Shown: positions 6,044 to 16,343, counted from the first letter of the stretch. The stretch is 64,000 bases of DNA from Meiothermus taiwanensis DSM 14542 (GCA_000482765.1 AXWR01000003.1:1-64000); one strand, 5' to 3'. Made by a program: numbers and translations. The notes: generated from the sequence alone by a model not told the origin.

Positions 6044-8656
6044 ATGCCCTACCGTGTGCCTAAAAGTCGGCTGCTGCCGCCCCGTACCGCTCGAGAGGTG
6101 GAGCGTCTGCGGCTTTTGGAGCGGCTTCGGCAGGGTTTTGCCAAAAGCCCGGTGCTGGTACTGGCCGCAGGGGCCGGGTACGGCAAATCCACCCTGCTCT
6201 CGAGCCTTCCAGCCCTGTGGCTGACCCTGGGCGAGGATTGCGCCGACCCGGTGGTGCTGGGCTGGCATCTGGTCGAGGTCTACCGGCCCCGCCTGGGGAA
6301 TGGACTGGATGGCGTGGTGGGGGCGCTCGAACGGGGTGCCTGGGCCGTAGCCAGCGAACTCCTGCTCGAGCGGTTGGCCAATCAGCCGGGCCATACCCTG
6401 GTGCTCGATGAAGCCCAGCGGGTCGCAAGCCGAGAGGCCGTGGCATTTCTGCGCACCCTCACCCAGGTACCGGGGCTGCACCTGGCCCTGCTCACCCGCC
6501 GGGCCGCCCCCTGGGAGGTGCTGGGACAGGTACTGGATGAAAGCGAGCTGGCCTTCGACCCCGCCGAGGCCCTGCAGCTCGGCCAGGCCATTGCCCCCGA
6601 GCTAAACGCCTTTGAGGTGGAGCAGGCCCACAGCCTGGTGCGGGGCTGGCCCTTAGGGCTGCGGCTTTTGCTGCGGGCCATGCAGCGAGGGGCCAAGCCG
6701 GAGGAGGCCTTCTACGCACACCCCGATCCGGCCGGTTTACTGGCCTACCTGATGCCCGCCCTGCCCGAGAAGATACTCCACCTGGCAGCCCGGGCCAGCG
6801 TGCTGGGTGAAGTTGGGCCTGAGGAAGCAGCCTGGGTAGGCAAGCTGGAAACCCTGCAACCTTATGCCCCTGACCTTCTTCTAGAGCACGTGGGTGGGCG
6901 CATCCGTTTCCACCCCCTGGTGCGGGCTGCCCTGATGAGCCTGCTCGAGCCCAGCGAGGTGCGAGGGCTGCTGACCAAAGCCGCCGATCTGGCATTGGAA
7001 CGGGGTGAAGAAATTCAGGCAGCGGTTTATCTGTTGGAGGCTGGACGGCTGGGGCACGCCGCCGACCTGCTTCAACGCCAGGGCCAGGCCTGGCTGGCTC
7101 GAGGTCTTACCTACACCGTGCTGGCCCTGCTCGAACGCCTGCCCGAGGCCATGCGGGCCACCCGGCCCGACCTGCGCTACCTGCACGGGGAAGCCCTGCG
7201 CCAGGCCGGGCGCTACAGCGAGGCCGAGGCGGCCTATCAGCAGGCCTTGCGGGCCGGTGTGGATCAGGCCCTGCTGGGCCTATCGAGGCTGTATCTCGAC
7301 ACGGTGGAGCCAGCCAAGGCCCAGGGCTATCTGCTGGCGGCCCGTGTGCGCTTTCCCCTCGAGGTTGAAAGGCTCTGGGCCGAGAACCTGCTCAACGCGG
7401 GGCGGGTCGAGGAAGCCAGGGCACTCGGCCTGGAAGGCCCCCGGGTCTGGCTGCGCAGCGGCCAGCCCCAGCGGGCGCTGGCGGAACTGCGCCGGTTGCA
7501 GGGGGATGCCACCGCACGGGCCCCACAAAACCACCGCGAGGGCACCCTGCTGCTGGCCCTGCTGGAAGCCATCGCAGGCGATGCAATGGTAGCTGAGCAG
7601 GCCGCCCACCGGGGCCGCCGCGAGGGTGAGACGCTGGGCAGCCCTTTCGTGGTGGCGCTGGCCGAAGCCCGGCTTGGTCATGCCTTGCTGGCCCAAAACC
7701 GCTGGGCCGAGGCTGGGGAAGCCTACCGCAGAGCACTTTCCCTCTCGCAGGGTGGGCCGGCTCGCTTGCGGGTGGAACCCCTAGGAGGCCTAGCCGCGCT
7801 CGGCGAAGCCCGTGCCTTCGAAGAGATGGTACGCCAGGCCCGCGAGGCCGGGGATGCCTGGGTCGAGGCCTTCATGACCCTGGTGGCCGCCCAGGCCCAC
7901 CTGCGGCGGGGCTTGTCCTTCAACCTGCCCGCATTGCCTGGGCTACAAGACCCCTTTTTGCGCGCACTGGCCGCCAGCCACCCCTGGACAGCCGACCCGG
8001 AAGGCATGCTGGTGCGCTACCCCTTCCTCAGCCAGCCCACCCTCTTTGCCCCCCCTTTGCATCGCAGCCGCCGGCTCCTGTGGGAGGCTGGAAAGCTGGA
8101 TGTGGCCTATCACCCCGGCGTAAGCGTTGAAATTCGCGCGCGAGGCCCGTTTCAGGTCTGGGTGAACCACCAGGAAGTCCGCTTTAAGCGCGAAAAGACC
8201 CGCACCCTGCTGGCCTTGCTGCTCATCAAGGACTGGAATAAAGAGGCCCTGATGGAGGCCCTCGAGGTCTCCGACGGCGAGTTCAGGGTGCTGTGGTCGG
8301 AGCTGCTGGGCACCCTCGAGCCCGGACGTCCGCCCCGCGCGCCAGGGTATTTCCTCCGGCCCTACGCTTTGTGCAGGGTTCCCGAGCTGCGGGTGGATTT
8401 GTGGGAAGCCAGCCCCAGCAAAGAGTGGCCCTTCGAAGGGCTGGATCATCCGCTGCTCGAGCGCTACCGCGCAGCCTGGCTGCAGGACGTTCTGCGGGCC
8501 TGCCGCCAGAGCGACGCGCCAGAGGAATGGCTCTTCGGGCTTCGCCTCGACCCGCTGGACGAAGACTTGCTGGCCCGCCTCGAGCACACCGAGCTGGCCG
8601 CCTTAGCCCGGCGAATCCACCAGGAAGCCTTAGAGGAGCTCGAGCTAGGCAGCTAA
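6044..8656 (+). CDS. MalT-type STAND ATPase regulator with C-terminal SARP-like domain
   Basis: The 870-residue protein starts with a MalT-like ATPase domain: PKSRLLPPR, Walker A AGAGYGKST at 42-50 and Walker B LVLDEAQR at 119-126. Leucine/alanine-rich TPR-type helices fill residues 320-660. From about 695 (VEIRARGPFQVWVNHQEVRF ... KTRTLLALLLI) it resembles the winged-helix and early BTAD segment of SARP regulators, including LDPLDEDLLARLE near the end. It is likely an ATP-dependent transcription activator sensing a small molecule. In AfsR-type proteins the SARP domain is at the N-terminus; here it is C-terminal, where MalT carries a LuxR helix. Target genes are unknown. Its 3' end overlaps convergent namZ by 12 bases. 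Confidence 0.75.
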   Translation: MPYRVPKSRLLPPRTAREVERLRLLERLRQGFAKSPVLVLAAGAGYGKSTLLSSLPALWLTLGEDCADPVVLGWHLVEVYRPRLGNGLDGVVGALERGAWAVASELLLERLANQPGHTLVLDEAQRVASREAVAFLRTLTQVPGLHLALLTRRAAPWEVLGQVLDESELAFDPAEALQLGQAIAPELNAFEVEQAHSLVRGWPLGLRLLLRAMQRGAKPEEAFYAHPDPAGLLAYLMPALPEKILHLAARASVLGEVGPEEAAWVGKLETLQPYAPDLLLEHVGGRIRFHPLVRAALMSLLEPSEVRGLLTKAADLALERGEEIQAAVYLLEAGRLGHAADLLQRQGQAWLARGLTYTVLALLERLPEAMRATRPDLRYLHGEALRQAGRYSEAEAAYQQALRAGVDQALLGLSRLYLDTVEPAKAQGYLLAARVRFPLEVERLWAENLLNAGRVEEARALGLEGPRVWLRSGQPQRALAELRRLQGDATARAPQNHREGTLLLALLEAIAGDAMVAEQAAHRGRREGETLGSPFVVALAEARLGHALLAQNRWAEAGEAYRRALSLSQGGPARLRVEPLGGLAALGEARAFEEMVRQAREAGDAWVEAFMTLVAAQAHLRRGLSFNLPALPGLQDPFLRALAASHPWTADPEGMLVRYPFLSQPTLFAPPLHRSRRLLWEAGKLDVAYHPGVSVEIRARGPFQVWVNHQEVRFKREKTRTLLALLLIKDWNKEALMEALEVSDGEFRVLWSELLGTLEPGRPPRAPGYFLRPYALCRVPELRVDLWEASPSKEWPFEGLDHPLLERYRAAWLQDVLRACRQSDAPEEWLFGLRLDPLDEDLLARLEHTELAALARRIHQEALEELELGS

Positions 8657-9787
8657 ATTGGGACGCGGATAAAGCCAGCAAGTTTGCAGTTGAGCCTGGG
8701 CATAAGCCCGCGCCGCCGCAGTCCAGCGGTGGGTATGGGCCAGGGCCTGTGTGGGCTCGAGCAAATCCGGGGTGAAAGGAATACCGAGCAGCTTCTGGAG
8801 CCAGTCCGGGTTGATTTGAACGCCCTGCTCGGCCAGCGCCCCCAGGAGGGCCAGGCCCGCGGCCAGCAGGTCGGTGGGCGGGCCTATCCGGTGCACCTGC
8901 ACGCCCGCGCAGCGTTGCCCCTGGTGCTTGGAGAAGTAAGGGGTGAAAAAGACGGGCCTGAAGCGCACCCCCGGCAGCCCCAGTTGGTTCAGCTGTCGGG
9001 CCAGCCGGGCCGCGTCCAGCCCCGGCGCCCCCACCAGCCCAAACGGCAGCGCGGTGCCCCGCCCTTCCGAGGCCGTCGAGGCTTCTACCAGGGCCACGCC
9101 GGTGTAGAGCCAGACGCTCTCGAGGTTGGGCAGGTTGGGTGAGGGCGGAACCCAGGGCAGGGCCTCGGGGCCAAAGACGGCCTGGGGGTCACAGGGGATA
9201 ACCTCAACATCTGGGTCTACAAAGCGGGCGCACTCCCCAAGGGTCAGGCCGTGGCGCAGGGGAAGCTCGAGCATCCCCACAAACGAGCGGTAGGCCGGTT
9301 GCAGGACGGGCCCCGAAACTGCAAAGCCCAGGGGGTTGGGCCGGTCGAGCACCACCACCCGCACCCCCTTTTGTCGGGCCGCCCCCAACACCTGCACCAG
9401 GGTGGAAACGTAGGTGTAATAACGCAGCCCCACGTCCTGCAAGTCCACCAGCAGGGTATCCACCCGGGCCACGAGGGCCGCCAGCTCATCCGGCGTTTTT
9501 TCGTAGAGGCTATGCGCCGGCAGGCCGGTAAGGGGATCGGCGGCCATCTCGGGGGCCTCGCCGGCCTGCCCCGAGCCATCCACCCCGTGCTCGGGCCCAA
9601 AGAGGCGCTCGAGGCGGATGCCTTTCTGCAACAGGGCCACCGCAGAGGGAGCCAGGTCGCGGGTCACCCCTGCCGGATGGCTCAGAAGTCCAACGCGCCC
9701 TGTTTTTCCCAGAAGGCTGGGTTCATCGAGCAGCCGCTCGAGGCCCGTAGGGCGCGAGCCATGCGAAGTCGGTAGGCCTTGATTCAT
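8645..9787 (-). CDS. namZ: Exo-beta-N-acetylmuramidase, NamZ/DUF1343 family
   Basis: The 380-residue protein matches the DUF1343 family, whose characterised member NamZ (GH171) removes terminal MurNAc from peptidoglycan fragments. Family hallmarks are GLLSHPAGVT near residue 33, LFGPEHGVDG near 62, SLYEK, DLQDVGLRYYTYVSTL, VLDRPNPLG and WVPPSPNLPN. I see no signal peptide at the ATG start used, so it may be cytoplasmic; DUF1343 proteins are often exported, and an undetected upstream start cannot be excluded. It is last in a minus-strand cluster with peptide-importer genes, which points to recycling of imported muropeptides. Confidence 0.85.
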   Translation of the reverse strand: MNQGLPTSHGSRPTGLERLLDEPSLLGKTGRVGLLSHPAGVTRDLAPSAVALLQKGIRLERLFGPEHGVDGSGQAGEAPEMAADPLTGLPAHSLYEKTPDELAALVARVDTLLVDLQDVGLRYYTYVSTLVQVLGAARQKGVRVVVLDRPNPLGFAVSGPVLQPAYRSFVGMLELPLRHGLTLGECARFVDPDVEVIPCDPQAVFGPEALPWVPPSPNLPNLESVWLYTGVALVEASTASEGRGTALPFGLVGAPGLDAARLARQLNQLGLPGVRFRPVFFTPYFSKHQGQRCAGVQVHRIGPPTDLLAAGLALLGALAEQGVQINPDWLQKLLGIPFTPDLLEPTQALAHTHRWTAAARAYAQAQLQTCWLYPRPNLAA

Positions 9788-9838
9788 AAGCTGCGTAGGC
9801 CTCGTCAGAGGTCTTTAGGCCAATAAGCATCAAGCCAC

Positions 9839-11608
9839 TCAGGCTTTCTCAAACATGCTGAAGTTGGTGAAGATGATGCGGTTGTCGCGGGCGAAGAAAT
9901 TGCCCAGGCGGGCGTGTCCCGCGGCCACTGCGGTGGGCTTGGCAATCATAATCACGGGCAGGTTCTGTGCAGAAAGAAGCTGCCAGCGGTCGTAGAGGCG
10001 TTTGCGCTCGTTCTGGTCGCCGAGCTGCTCGGCCTGGCGGAAGATCTCCCAGATGTTTTTCTCCCAGGGGAACATCTGGTCGAACTTGGGCTCGCTGCTG
10101 CCCCGGTCGGGCCAGACCGAGCGGTGCCAGTAGTTGAGCTGGCCGCCGGGCTGCCAGATGTCCTTGCGCAGCTGCGGGTCGGGCTGGTCGCCGTAGGCCA
10201 TCAGGATGCTCTCGAAGTTGCCGCCGGTAGCAGTCGCCAGCAAGGTGCCCTGCTGGATGCCCTGCAGGTTGAGCTTGACCCCAATCTGGCGCAGGTCGTT
10301 TTGCAGGATGGCCGCAATGGCTGCAAACGGGGCCGAGTCGGAGGCGTAGGTAAAGGCAAACTCGAGCACCCTTCCGCTGGGCAGCCGCCGTTGTCCGTCG
10401 CTGCCGCGCCGCAGCCCCAGGGAGTCCAGCAGGCCCGCCGCGCGCTCGAGGCTAAACTCCCCCAGGTAGCTGCGGGTATCGTAGTACCAGAAGGTGCCCG
10501 GCGCCACCCCATGCCCCGGCAGCACCGCCAGGCCGTTGTACACGTCTTCGATGATGCGCTTGCGGTTGACGGCAAACTGCATGGCCTTGCGGAAGGTCAG
10601 GTTGCGGAAAAGCTCGCGCAGCTCGGGGTTGGGCACGTCGAAGTTGAAGCCCCAGTGGGGGGGCGAGGTGTAGATGGTACTGCCACTCAACACACGGATT
10701 TTGGCCCCTCCGACCTCGAGCCGCTTCAGCTCGGGGAACTGGGCCCCGGTGATGGGCACCTGGTCGAGGTTACCGGCCCGGAACTGGGCGATCTGCACGT
10801 TGGGGTCGCGTATAATCAGGTACTCCAGCTTGTCAAAGTAGGGCAGCTGGTTGCCCTGGGGGTCGCGCCGCCAGGAGTTGGGGTTGCGCACCAGGGTAAC
10901 CTTCTGATCCGGCACATAGCTTTGCAGGATAAAAGGCCCGGTGCCCACAATCTCCTTGGGGTCGGTGTTGGTGGCCCAGACCCGGCTGAAACCGCCGGGG
11001 TCTTCCCTGGGCTTGAACTGGGCCAGCTTGTGCCGGGGCAGGATGGGCGAGAAGGTCAGGGCCTGCAGCACTGCCCCATAGGGCTTGCTCGAGATCACCC
11101 GGAAGGTAAGGTCGTCCACCTTCTCGAAGCGCAAGGGCACCCCCGCCACCGTGAGGGTGGCGGCCTGGTTGGCCCGCAGGTTGGTGTTGGAGGCCACCTC
11201 GGTAAAGGTGAAGAGCACGTCGTCGGCGGTAAAAGGGGTGCCGTCCGACCACTTGATGCCGCTGCGCAGCTTGACGGTGGTGGTGCGGGCATCCCTGGAG
11301 ATGCTCCAGGACTCGGCCAGCACGCCCACCAGCTCAAAGCTGACCTGGTCGAGCTGCATCAGGCGATCAAACACATTGTTGAGCACGGTGTAGGCGAAGT
11401 TGTCAATCACCGCAAAGTAGTTCCAGCTCTGCGGGGTGGAGCCCAGCGGCAGGGTCAGGGTACCGCCGCGACGCCCAATCTCCTGGAACAGGTTGGCCGG
11501 AACATTGGCGGCCCCGCCCTGGGCCAGCCCACGGGCCCAGAGGCCGGGGGCCAGCACGCCTGCACCCAGCCCTAGCGCAGTTTGACGGAGAAACCTTCTT
11601 CTATTCAT
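9839..11608 (-). CDS. Peptide/muropeptide ABC transporter binding protein 1 (SBP_bac_5)
   Basis: This 589-residue extracytoplasmic binding protein starts at ATG 11606-11608 with AAAGGAG upstream. Its N-terminus, NRRRFLRQTALGLGAG, carries twin arginines and suggests Tat export. Family 5 features include SDGTPFTADDVLFTF and FRKAMQFAVNRKRI. It is a clear paralogue of the binding protein at 13715-15451: both share RIIEDVYNGLA, LRRG.DG.RRLPSGR.LEF and LNLQGI-type segments. The two copies flank the permease genes and presumably feed the same channel with different ligands. The ligand is inferred to be peptides or cell-wall fragments from the neighbouring namZ. Confidence 0.88.
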   Translation of the reverse strand: MNRRRFLRQTALGLGAGVLAPGLWARGLAQGGAANVPANLFQEIGRRGGTLTLPLGSTPQSWNYFAVIDNFAYTVLNNVFDRLMQLDQVSFELVGVLAESWSISRDARTTTVKLRSGIKWSDGTPFTADDVLFTFTEVASNTNLRANQAATLTVAGVPLRFEKVDDLTFRVISSKPYGAVLQALTFSPILPRHKLAQFKPREDPGGFSRVWATNTDPKEIVGTGPFILQSYVPDQKVTLVRNPNSWRRDPQGNQLPYFDKLEYLIIRDPNVQIAQFRAGNLDQVPITGAQFPELKRLEVGGAKIRVLSGSTIYTSPPHWGFNFDVPNPELRELFRNLTFRKAMQFAVNRKRIIEDVYNGLAVLPGHGVAPGTFWYYDTRSYLGEFSLERAAGLLDSLGLRRGSDGQRRLPSGRVLEFAFTYASDSAPFAAIAAILQNDLRQIGVKLNLQGIQQGTLLATATGGNFESILMAYGDQPDPQLRKDIWQPGGQLNYWHRSVWPDRGSSEPKFDQMFPWEKNIWEIFRQAEQLGDQNERKRLYDRWQLLSAQNLPVIMIAKPTAVAAGHARLGNFFARDNRIIFTNFSMFEKA

Positions 11609-11621
11609 ACCTCGCTCCTTT

Positions 11622-12704
11622 CTAGTCCCTCGAGCGCACATCCGCGGCGTCCCGCAGCGCATCGCCGAAAAAGTTGTAGGCCAGCACCGAGATAAATATC
11701 AGGATGCCGGGGGTCAGCAACCAGGGGTAGAGGCTCAGCGACTGGAAGTTTTGCGCGTCCTTCAAAAGCAGGCCCCAGCTGGCCATGGGTTCCTTAATGC
11801 CCAGCCCCAAAAACGAAAGCGCCGACTCCCCAATGATGTAGCCGGGCAGGGCCAGGGTCGCGGTCACGATCAGGTAGCTGCTCAGGTTGGGCACGATGTG
11901 CCGCAGGATGATGCGCAGGTTGGAGGCTCCCTGAGCCATCGCGGCGGTCACGTAGTCCACCTCACGCAGGGCCAGCACCTGCCCGCGCACCACCCGGGCC
12001 AGCCCTGCCCAGCCGATGAACGAGAGCACCGCAATGATGCCCAGGTAGACGTAGGTGCTGGGCCAACTGGCCGGAATCACCGTAGAGAGGGCCATCAGGA
12101 TGGGCAGCCGGGGAATCGAGAGCAGCACCTCGGTGATGCGCTGGATGAGGGTGTCCACCCAGCCGCCAAAGTAGCCCGAGATGCCCCCCAACAAAATCCC
12201 GATGGCAAAGGAGATCAGCACCCCGATCACCCCCACCGTGAGCGAGACCTGCGAGCCCACCAGGATGCGCGAGAAGAGGCAGCGGCCAAACTGGTCGGTG
12301 CCCAAAGGGAAAAAGTACCCCTCGCTTTCGGCCACCCCAAACAGGTGCCAGTTGGTTTTGAACCCCAAAAAGCGGTAGGGCTCACCCTGGGCAATCAGAA
12401 AGCGAATGGGGGTAGGCCGGGTGCGGTCTTCCCTGTAGGTGCTGATGAAGGTAACCGGGTCGCGTTCGCGTTTGAGCTGGTACACATAGGGCCGTACCGG
12501 CCGGCCATCGCGGAAGAAGTAAACCCGCTGGGGGGGCTGGTAGACAGCGTCCGGGTGTTGCACGGTCAGGTTGTTGGGGGCCAGGAAGCCGGCCAAGAAG
12601 GCCACCAGGTACAGCACCAGCAGAACTATGCCGCTGATGACCCCCGGCTTGGAGCGCAAAAAGCGCCGCCAGGCCAGGTAGAGGGGGTTATTGCGCTTGT
12701 CCAT
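11622..12704 (-). CDS. Oligopeptide ABC transporter permease, OppC/DppC type
   Basis: The 360-residue inner-membrane permease has the OppC N-terminal helix (GVISGIVLLVLYLVAFLAG near 15-33), a roughly 100-residue periplasmic insertion, then the BPD_transp_1 core. The cytoplasmic EAA loop, which contacts the ATPase, is seen in DYVTAAMAQGASNLRIILRH. The end SVLAYNFFGDALRDAAD is a typical OppC finish. It lies 4 bases after the OppB-type gene and 13 bases before binding protein 1. No ATPase genes accompany it, so OppD/OppF-type subunits must come from elsewhere. Confidence 0.92.
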   Translation of the reverse strand: MDKRNNPLYLAWRRFLRSKPGVISGIVLLVLYLVAFLAGFLAPNNLTVQHPDAVYQPPQRVYFFRDGRPVRPYVYQLKRERDPVTFISTYREDRTRPTPIRFLIAQGEPYRFLGFKTNWHLFGVAESEGYFFPLGTDQFGRCLFSRILVGSQVSLTVGVIGVLISFAIGILLGGISGYFGGWVDTLIQRITEVLLSIPRLPILMALSTVIPASWPSTYVYLGIIAVLSFIGWAGLARVVRGQVLALREVDYVTAAMAQGASNLRIILRHIVPNLSSYLIVTATLALPGYIIGESALSFLGLGIKEPMASWGLLLKDAQNFQSLSLYPWLLTPGILIFISVLAYNFFGDALRDAADVRSRD

Positions 12705-12708
12705 AGGC

Positions 12709-13677
<969 letters not shown>

Positions 13678-13714
13678 AATCCTTCCCTGCCAGCTCCAGC
13701 CCTGGCTATAAGCT

Positions 13715-15451
13715 TTACCGCTGGAACATCAGCGGCACGGGGTTGAAGCCGGGGATCACGCCCAGGCTGTAGATGTAGTTGCCGTAGCGGTTGGAAACCG
13801 CTCCTACCGCATACTCTTTGGCAATCATGATCACCTGGGCCTCGCGGGCCACGATGGACTGCCAGCGGTCGTAGAGGGCTTTGCGCTGGGTGAAGTTGGT
13901 GGTGCTGGCCGCCCGCTCCCACAGATCGTAGATTTCACGTTCCCAGGGCAGGAAGTTGTTGAACTGGGGCTGGCCGGTGGGGGTGGTGGGCTGGGTGGCC
14001 TGGTGCCAGTAGTACAGGGCCCCGCCCGGCTTCCAGATGGGGGTGCGCAGCTCGGGGTCGGGCTGGTCGCCCAGGGCCAGCAGGATGGCCTCCCAGTCCT
14101 GGCCCCGCCCGGTTGAGAGCAGGTTGGCGGCCAGGATGCCTTGCAGGTTGACCTTGACCCCCACCCGCTGGAAGTCGCTTTGCAGGATGGTGGCGATGGC
14201 AGTAAAGACCGCGGAGTTGGAGCCGTAGGTGAGGGTGAACTCGAGCGGCCTTCCACTCGGCAGGCGCCGGATGCCGTCCGGGCCCCGCCGCAGCCCCAAC
14301 CGATCCAAAGCGGCGTTGGCCGCATTCAGGTCAAACCGGCCTTGCAGACGGGCCACTTCCGGGTAGTACCACTCGGAAAGCGGGGCCACCCCGTAGCTGG
14401 CCCGTTCGGCCAGCCCGTTGTACACATCCTCGATGATGCGCTCGCGGTTGACCGCAAACTGCAGGGCACGGCGGAAGTCGCTGTTTTTGAACAGGTTCGC
14501 CAGCTCAGCGTTCTTGGCGTTGTAGTTGAAGCCGATGTGCGGGGGCGAGCCAAACAGCGCGCGGAACTGCACCACCCGGAACGGGGCCCCCTGGGTTTCG
14601 CGGCGTTTGAGGTCGGGGAACTCGGCCCCGGTGATGTTGATCTGACCGATATTACCCGCTAAAAACTGCGCTACCCGGGCCTGGGAGTCGGTGATGATCA
14701 GGTACTGCAGCTGCTCGAGGTAAGGCAGGGGGTTGCCAGCGGTATCGCGCTTCCAGTAGTTGGGGTTCTTGACCAGGGTAACCTGCTGCCCAGGGGTGTA
14801 GCTGCGCAGGCGGAAGGGGCCGGTGCCCACCACTTCCTCGGGGTTGACGTTGGTGGGCCAGGCGTTGTTGATTTCGGCGCGGGGTTTGCCCCCTTCCTGG
14901 CTGAAGGGCAGCAGCTTGTGTTTGGGCATGATGGGCAGGCGCATGTAATGGATAAAGGCCGGCGCGGGCTTGGGCAGGGTAAAGCGCACCCGGAAATCCC
15001 CCAGCTTTTCAATTTTCACGCCCTCAAAGTTGGCCGCGTCGCCGCCACGGGCCTCAGGATTGGCGACAATCTGGGTGTAGGTAAAAACCACGTCGTCGGC
15101 GGTAAAGGGGCGGCCATCGTGCCAGCGCACATCCCGGCGCAAATCGAAGGTGTAAACCCGGCTATCGGTGATGCTCCAGCGCGTGGCCAGGGCCGGTTCG
15201 ATCTGGTAGTTGGCCAGGTTGTACTCGATCAGGCCGTCGAACATCTGGTTGGTCAGGTTTTGGATGGCCGAGTCAATTGCACCGTAGTAAAAAAAGGTCT
15301 GCGGTGCGCTGGCCAGCGACAGGGTGAGGCTCCCCCCAGCTTTGCCGGTTGTCACACCCAGGCTGGTATAGGCCGGCAGTACCTTGGGCTGAGCATAGCC
15401 CAGACCCAAAGCCAGCAAAACCATAGCTATAAGCCAAACACGTCTTTTCAT
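13715..15451 (-). CDS. Peptide/muropeptide ABC transporter binding protein 2 (SBP_bac_5)
   Basis: This 578-residue protein starts at ATG 15449-15451 with GGAGG upstream; a longer frame exists but would skip the Sec signal peptide KRRVWLIAMVLLALGLGYA. It is the first gene of the minus-strand cluster and paralogous to the protein encoded at 9839-11608, sharing ADDVVFTYTQI-type family 5 motifs, FRRALQFAVNRERI and RRLPSGRPLEF. Unlike its paralogue it uses a Sec rather than a Tat-like signal. The divergent GntR gene begins 108 bases away, making that protein the likely regulator. Confidence 0.9.
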   Translation of the reverse strand: MKRRVWLIAMVLLALGLGYAQPKVLPAYTSLGVTTGKAGGSLTLSLASAPQTFFYYGAIDSAIQNLTNQMFDGLIEYNLANYQIEPALATRWSITDSRVYTFDLRRDVRWHDGRPFTADDVVFTYTQIVANPEARGGDAANFEGVKIEKLGDFRVRFTLPKPAPAFIHYMRLPIMPKHKLLPFSQEGGKPRAEINNAWPTNVNPEEVVGTGPFRLRSYTPGQQVTLVKNPNYWKRDTAGNPLPYLEQLQYLIITDSQARVAQFLAGNIGQINITGAEFPDLKRRETQGAPFRVVQFRALFGSPPHIGFNYNAKNAELANLFKNSDFRRALQFAVNRERIIEDVYNGLAERASYGVAPLSEWYYPEVARLQGRFDLNAANAALDRLGLRRGPDGIRRLPSGRPLEFTLTYGSNSAVFTAIATILQSDFQRVGVKVNLQGILAANLLSTGRGQDWEAILLALGDQPDPELRTPIWKPGGALYYWHQATQPTTPTGQPQFNNFLPWEREIYDLWERAASTTNFTQRKALYDRWQSIVAREAQVIMIAKEYAVGAVSNRYGNYIYSLGVIPGFNPVPLMFQR

Positions 15452-15527
15452 CTTCACTCCTCCATCTGGTGCCTCAGCCCGGGGCCCCACATGCATTGGT
15501 TCGGTTGAAGTATACGTCAGCCGTTAT

Positions 15528-15547
15528 TGGTATTCAAGTGGTATAAT
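15528..15547 (+). promoter_or_regulatory. gntR promoter with TGGTAT direct repeats
   Basis: A perfect TATAAT at 15542-15547 lies 12 bases before the gntR ATG. TGGTAT occurs at 15528-15533 and again at 15539-15544, one helical turn apart, the second copy overlapping the -10 box. TGGT is the half-site core of GntR/HutC (DasR/NagR) operators, so autoregulation is plausible. There is no clear -35 box. Confidence 0.5.
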
Positions 15548-15559
15548 ATCTGGCAATCT

Positions 15560-16282
15560 ATGGAATCCAAGCTGGATCCTCACTCTGCCACCCCGCTTTA
15601 CCTGCAGCTCGAGGCCCTTCTGCGTGAAGCCCTGGCCCGCAATACCTGGAAAGCCGGTGAGGCCATGCCCCCCGAGCGCGCGCTGGCCGAACAGTATGGG
15701 GTCTCACGGCTCACGCTCCGCAAAGCCCTCGAGCGCCTCGAGGCCCAGGGCTTAGTACAGCGCCGCCAGGGGTCGGGCACCTACGTGGCCCCCCGCCTCG
15801 AGCAGCCCCTCTCGGCGCTGACCAGCTTCAGCGAGGATATGCGGGCCCGCGGCCTCGAGCCCAGCACGCGCTGGCTCAAGCGGGGGTTGTTCACTGCCTC
15901 TCCCGAGGAGGTGCTGGCCTTGTCGCTCTCACCAGGCGAGAAAGTGGCCCGGCTCGAGCGCGTGCGCAGCGCACAGGGTGAGCCCATGGCTATTGAACGG
16001 GCCGCTTTGCCGGCTCATCTTCTCCCCCACCCCGAGCAGGTCAAAGAATCCCTGTACGCCTATCTGGAGAGCAAAGGCTTGCGTCCGGTTCGGGCCCTGC
16101 AACGCCTGCGCTCGGTTGCTGCCAGCCGCCAGGAAGCCGAACTATTGGGTCTTCGAGTAGGCGAGCCGGTGCTGTACATCGAGCGCCTGAGCTACCTGGC
16201 CGATGGCAGCGTGCTGGAGTTTACCCGCAGTCACTACCGTGGCGACCGCTACGATTTCGTGGCCGAGCTACGCCGGGCCTGA
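15560..16282 (+). CDS. GntR/HutC-family transcriptional regulator with UTRA domain
   Basis: This 240-residue regulator has an N-terminal winged helix (ATPLYLQLEALLREAL; MPPERALAEQYGVSRLTLRKALERLEAQGLV; RRQGSGTYV) and a C-terminal UTRA ligand domain from about residue 85 to 235, ending in FTRSHYRGDRYDFV. HutC-family members often sense amino sugars or their phosphates (NagR/DasR), which fits the divergent namZ/peptide-importer cluster. An in-frame ATG at 15527 would start before the TATAAT box, so ATG 15560 is preferred, with a very short leader. Confidence 0.9.
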   Translation: MESKLDPHSATPLYLQLEALLREALARNTWKAGEAMPPERALAEQYGVSRLTLRKALERLEAQGLVQRRQGSGTYVAPRLEQPLSALTSFSEDMRARGLEPSTRWLKRGLFTASPEEVLALSLSPGEKVARLERVRSAQGEPMAIERAALPAHLLPHPEQVKESLYAYLESKGLRPVRALQRLRSVAASRQEAELLGLRVGEPVLYIERLSYLADGSVLEFTRSHYRGDRYDFVAELRRA

Positions 16283-16302
16283 GACAGAGCACGCGGCTTA
16301 AG

Positions 16303-16342
16303 ACGAGTCAGGGGCCGTGTTCGGTTCATTGGCCCGACTCGT
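16303..16342. terminator. Hairpin after gntR
   Basis: ACGAGTC at 16303-16309 pairs with GACTCGT at 16336-16342, extended by GGGGCC/GGCCC. No T-run follows, so this is a weak terminator candidate. Confidence 0.35.
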
Positions 16343-16343
16343 A

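Noticed and set aside
9914-11575. A 553-codon open frame on the plus strand opposite binding protein 1
   Set aside because: It is a shadow of the GC-rich third codon positions of the real minus-strand gene; it is full of Gly/His/Gln/Val repeats and has no domain, start signal or ribosome site.
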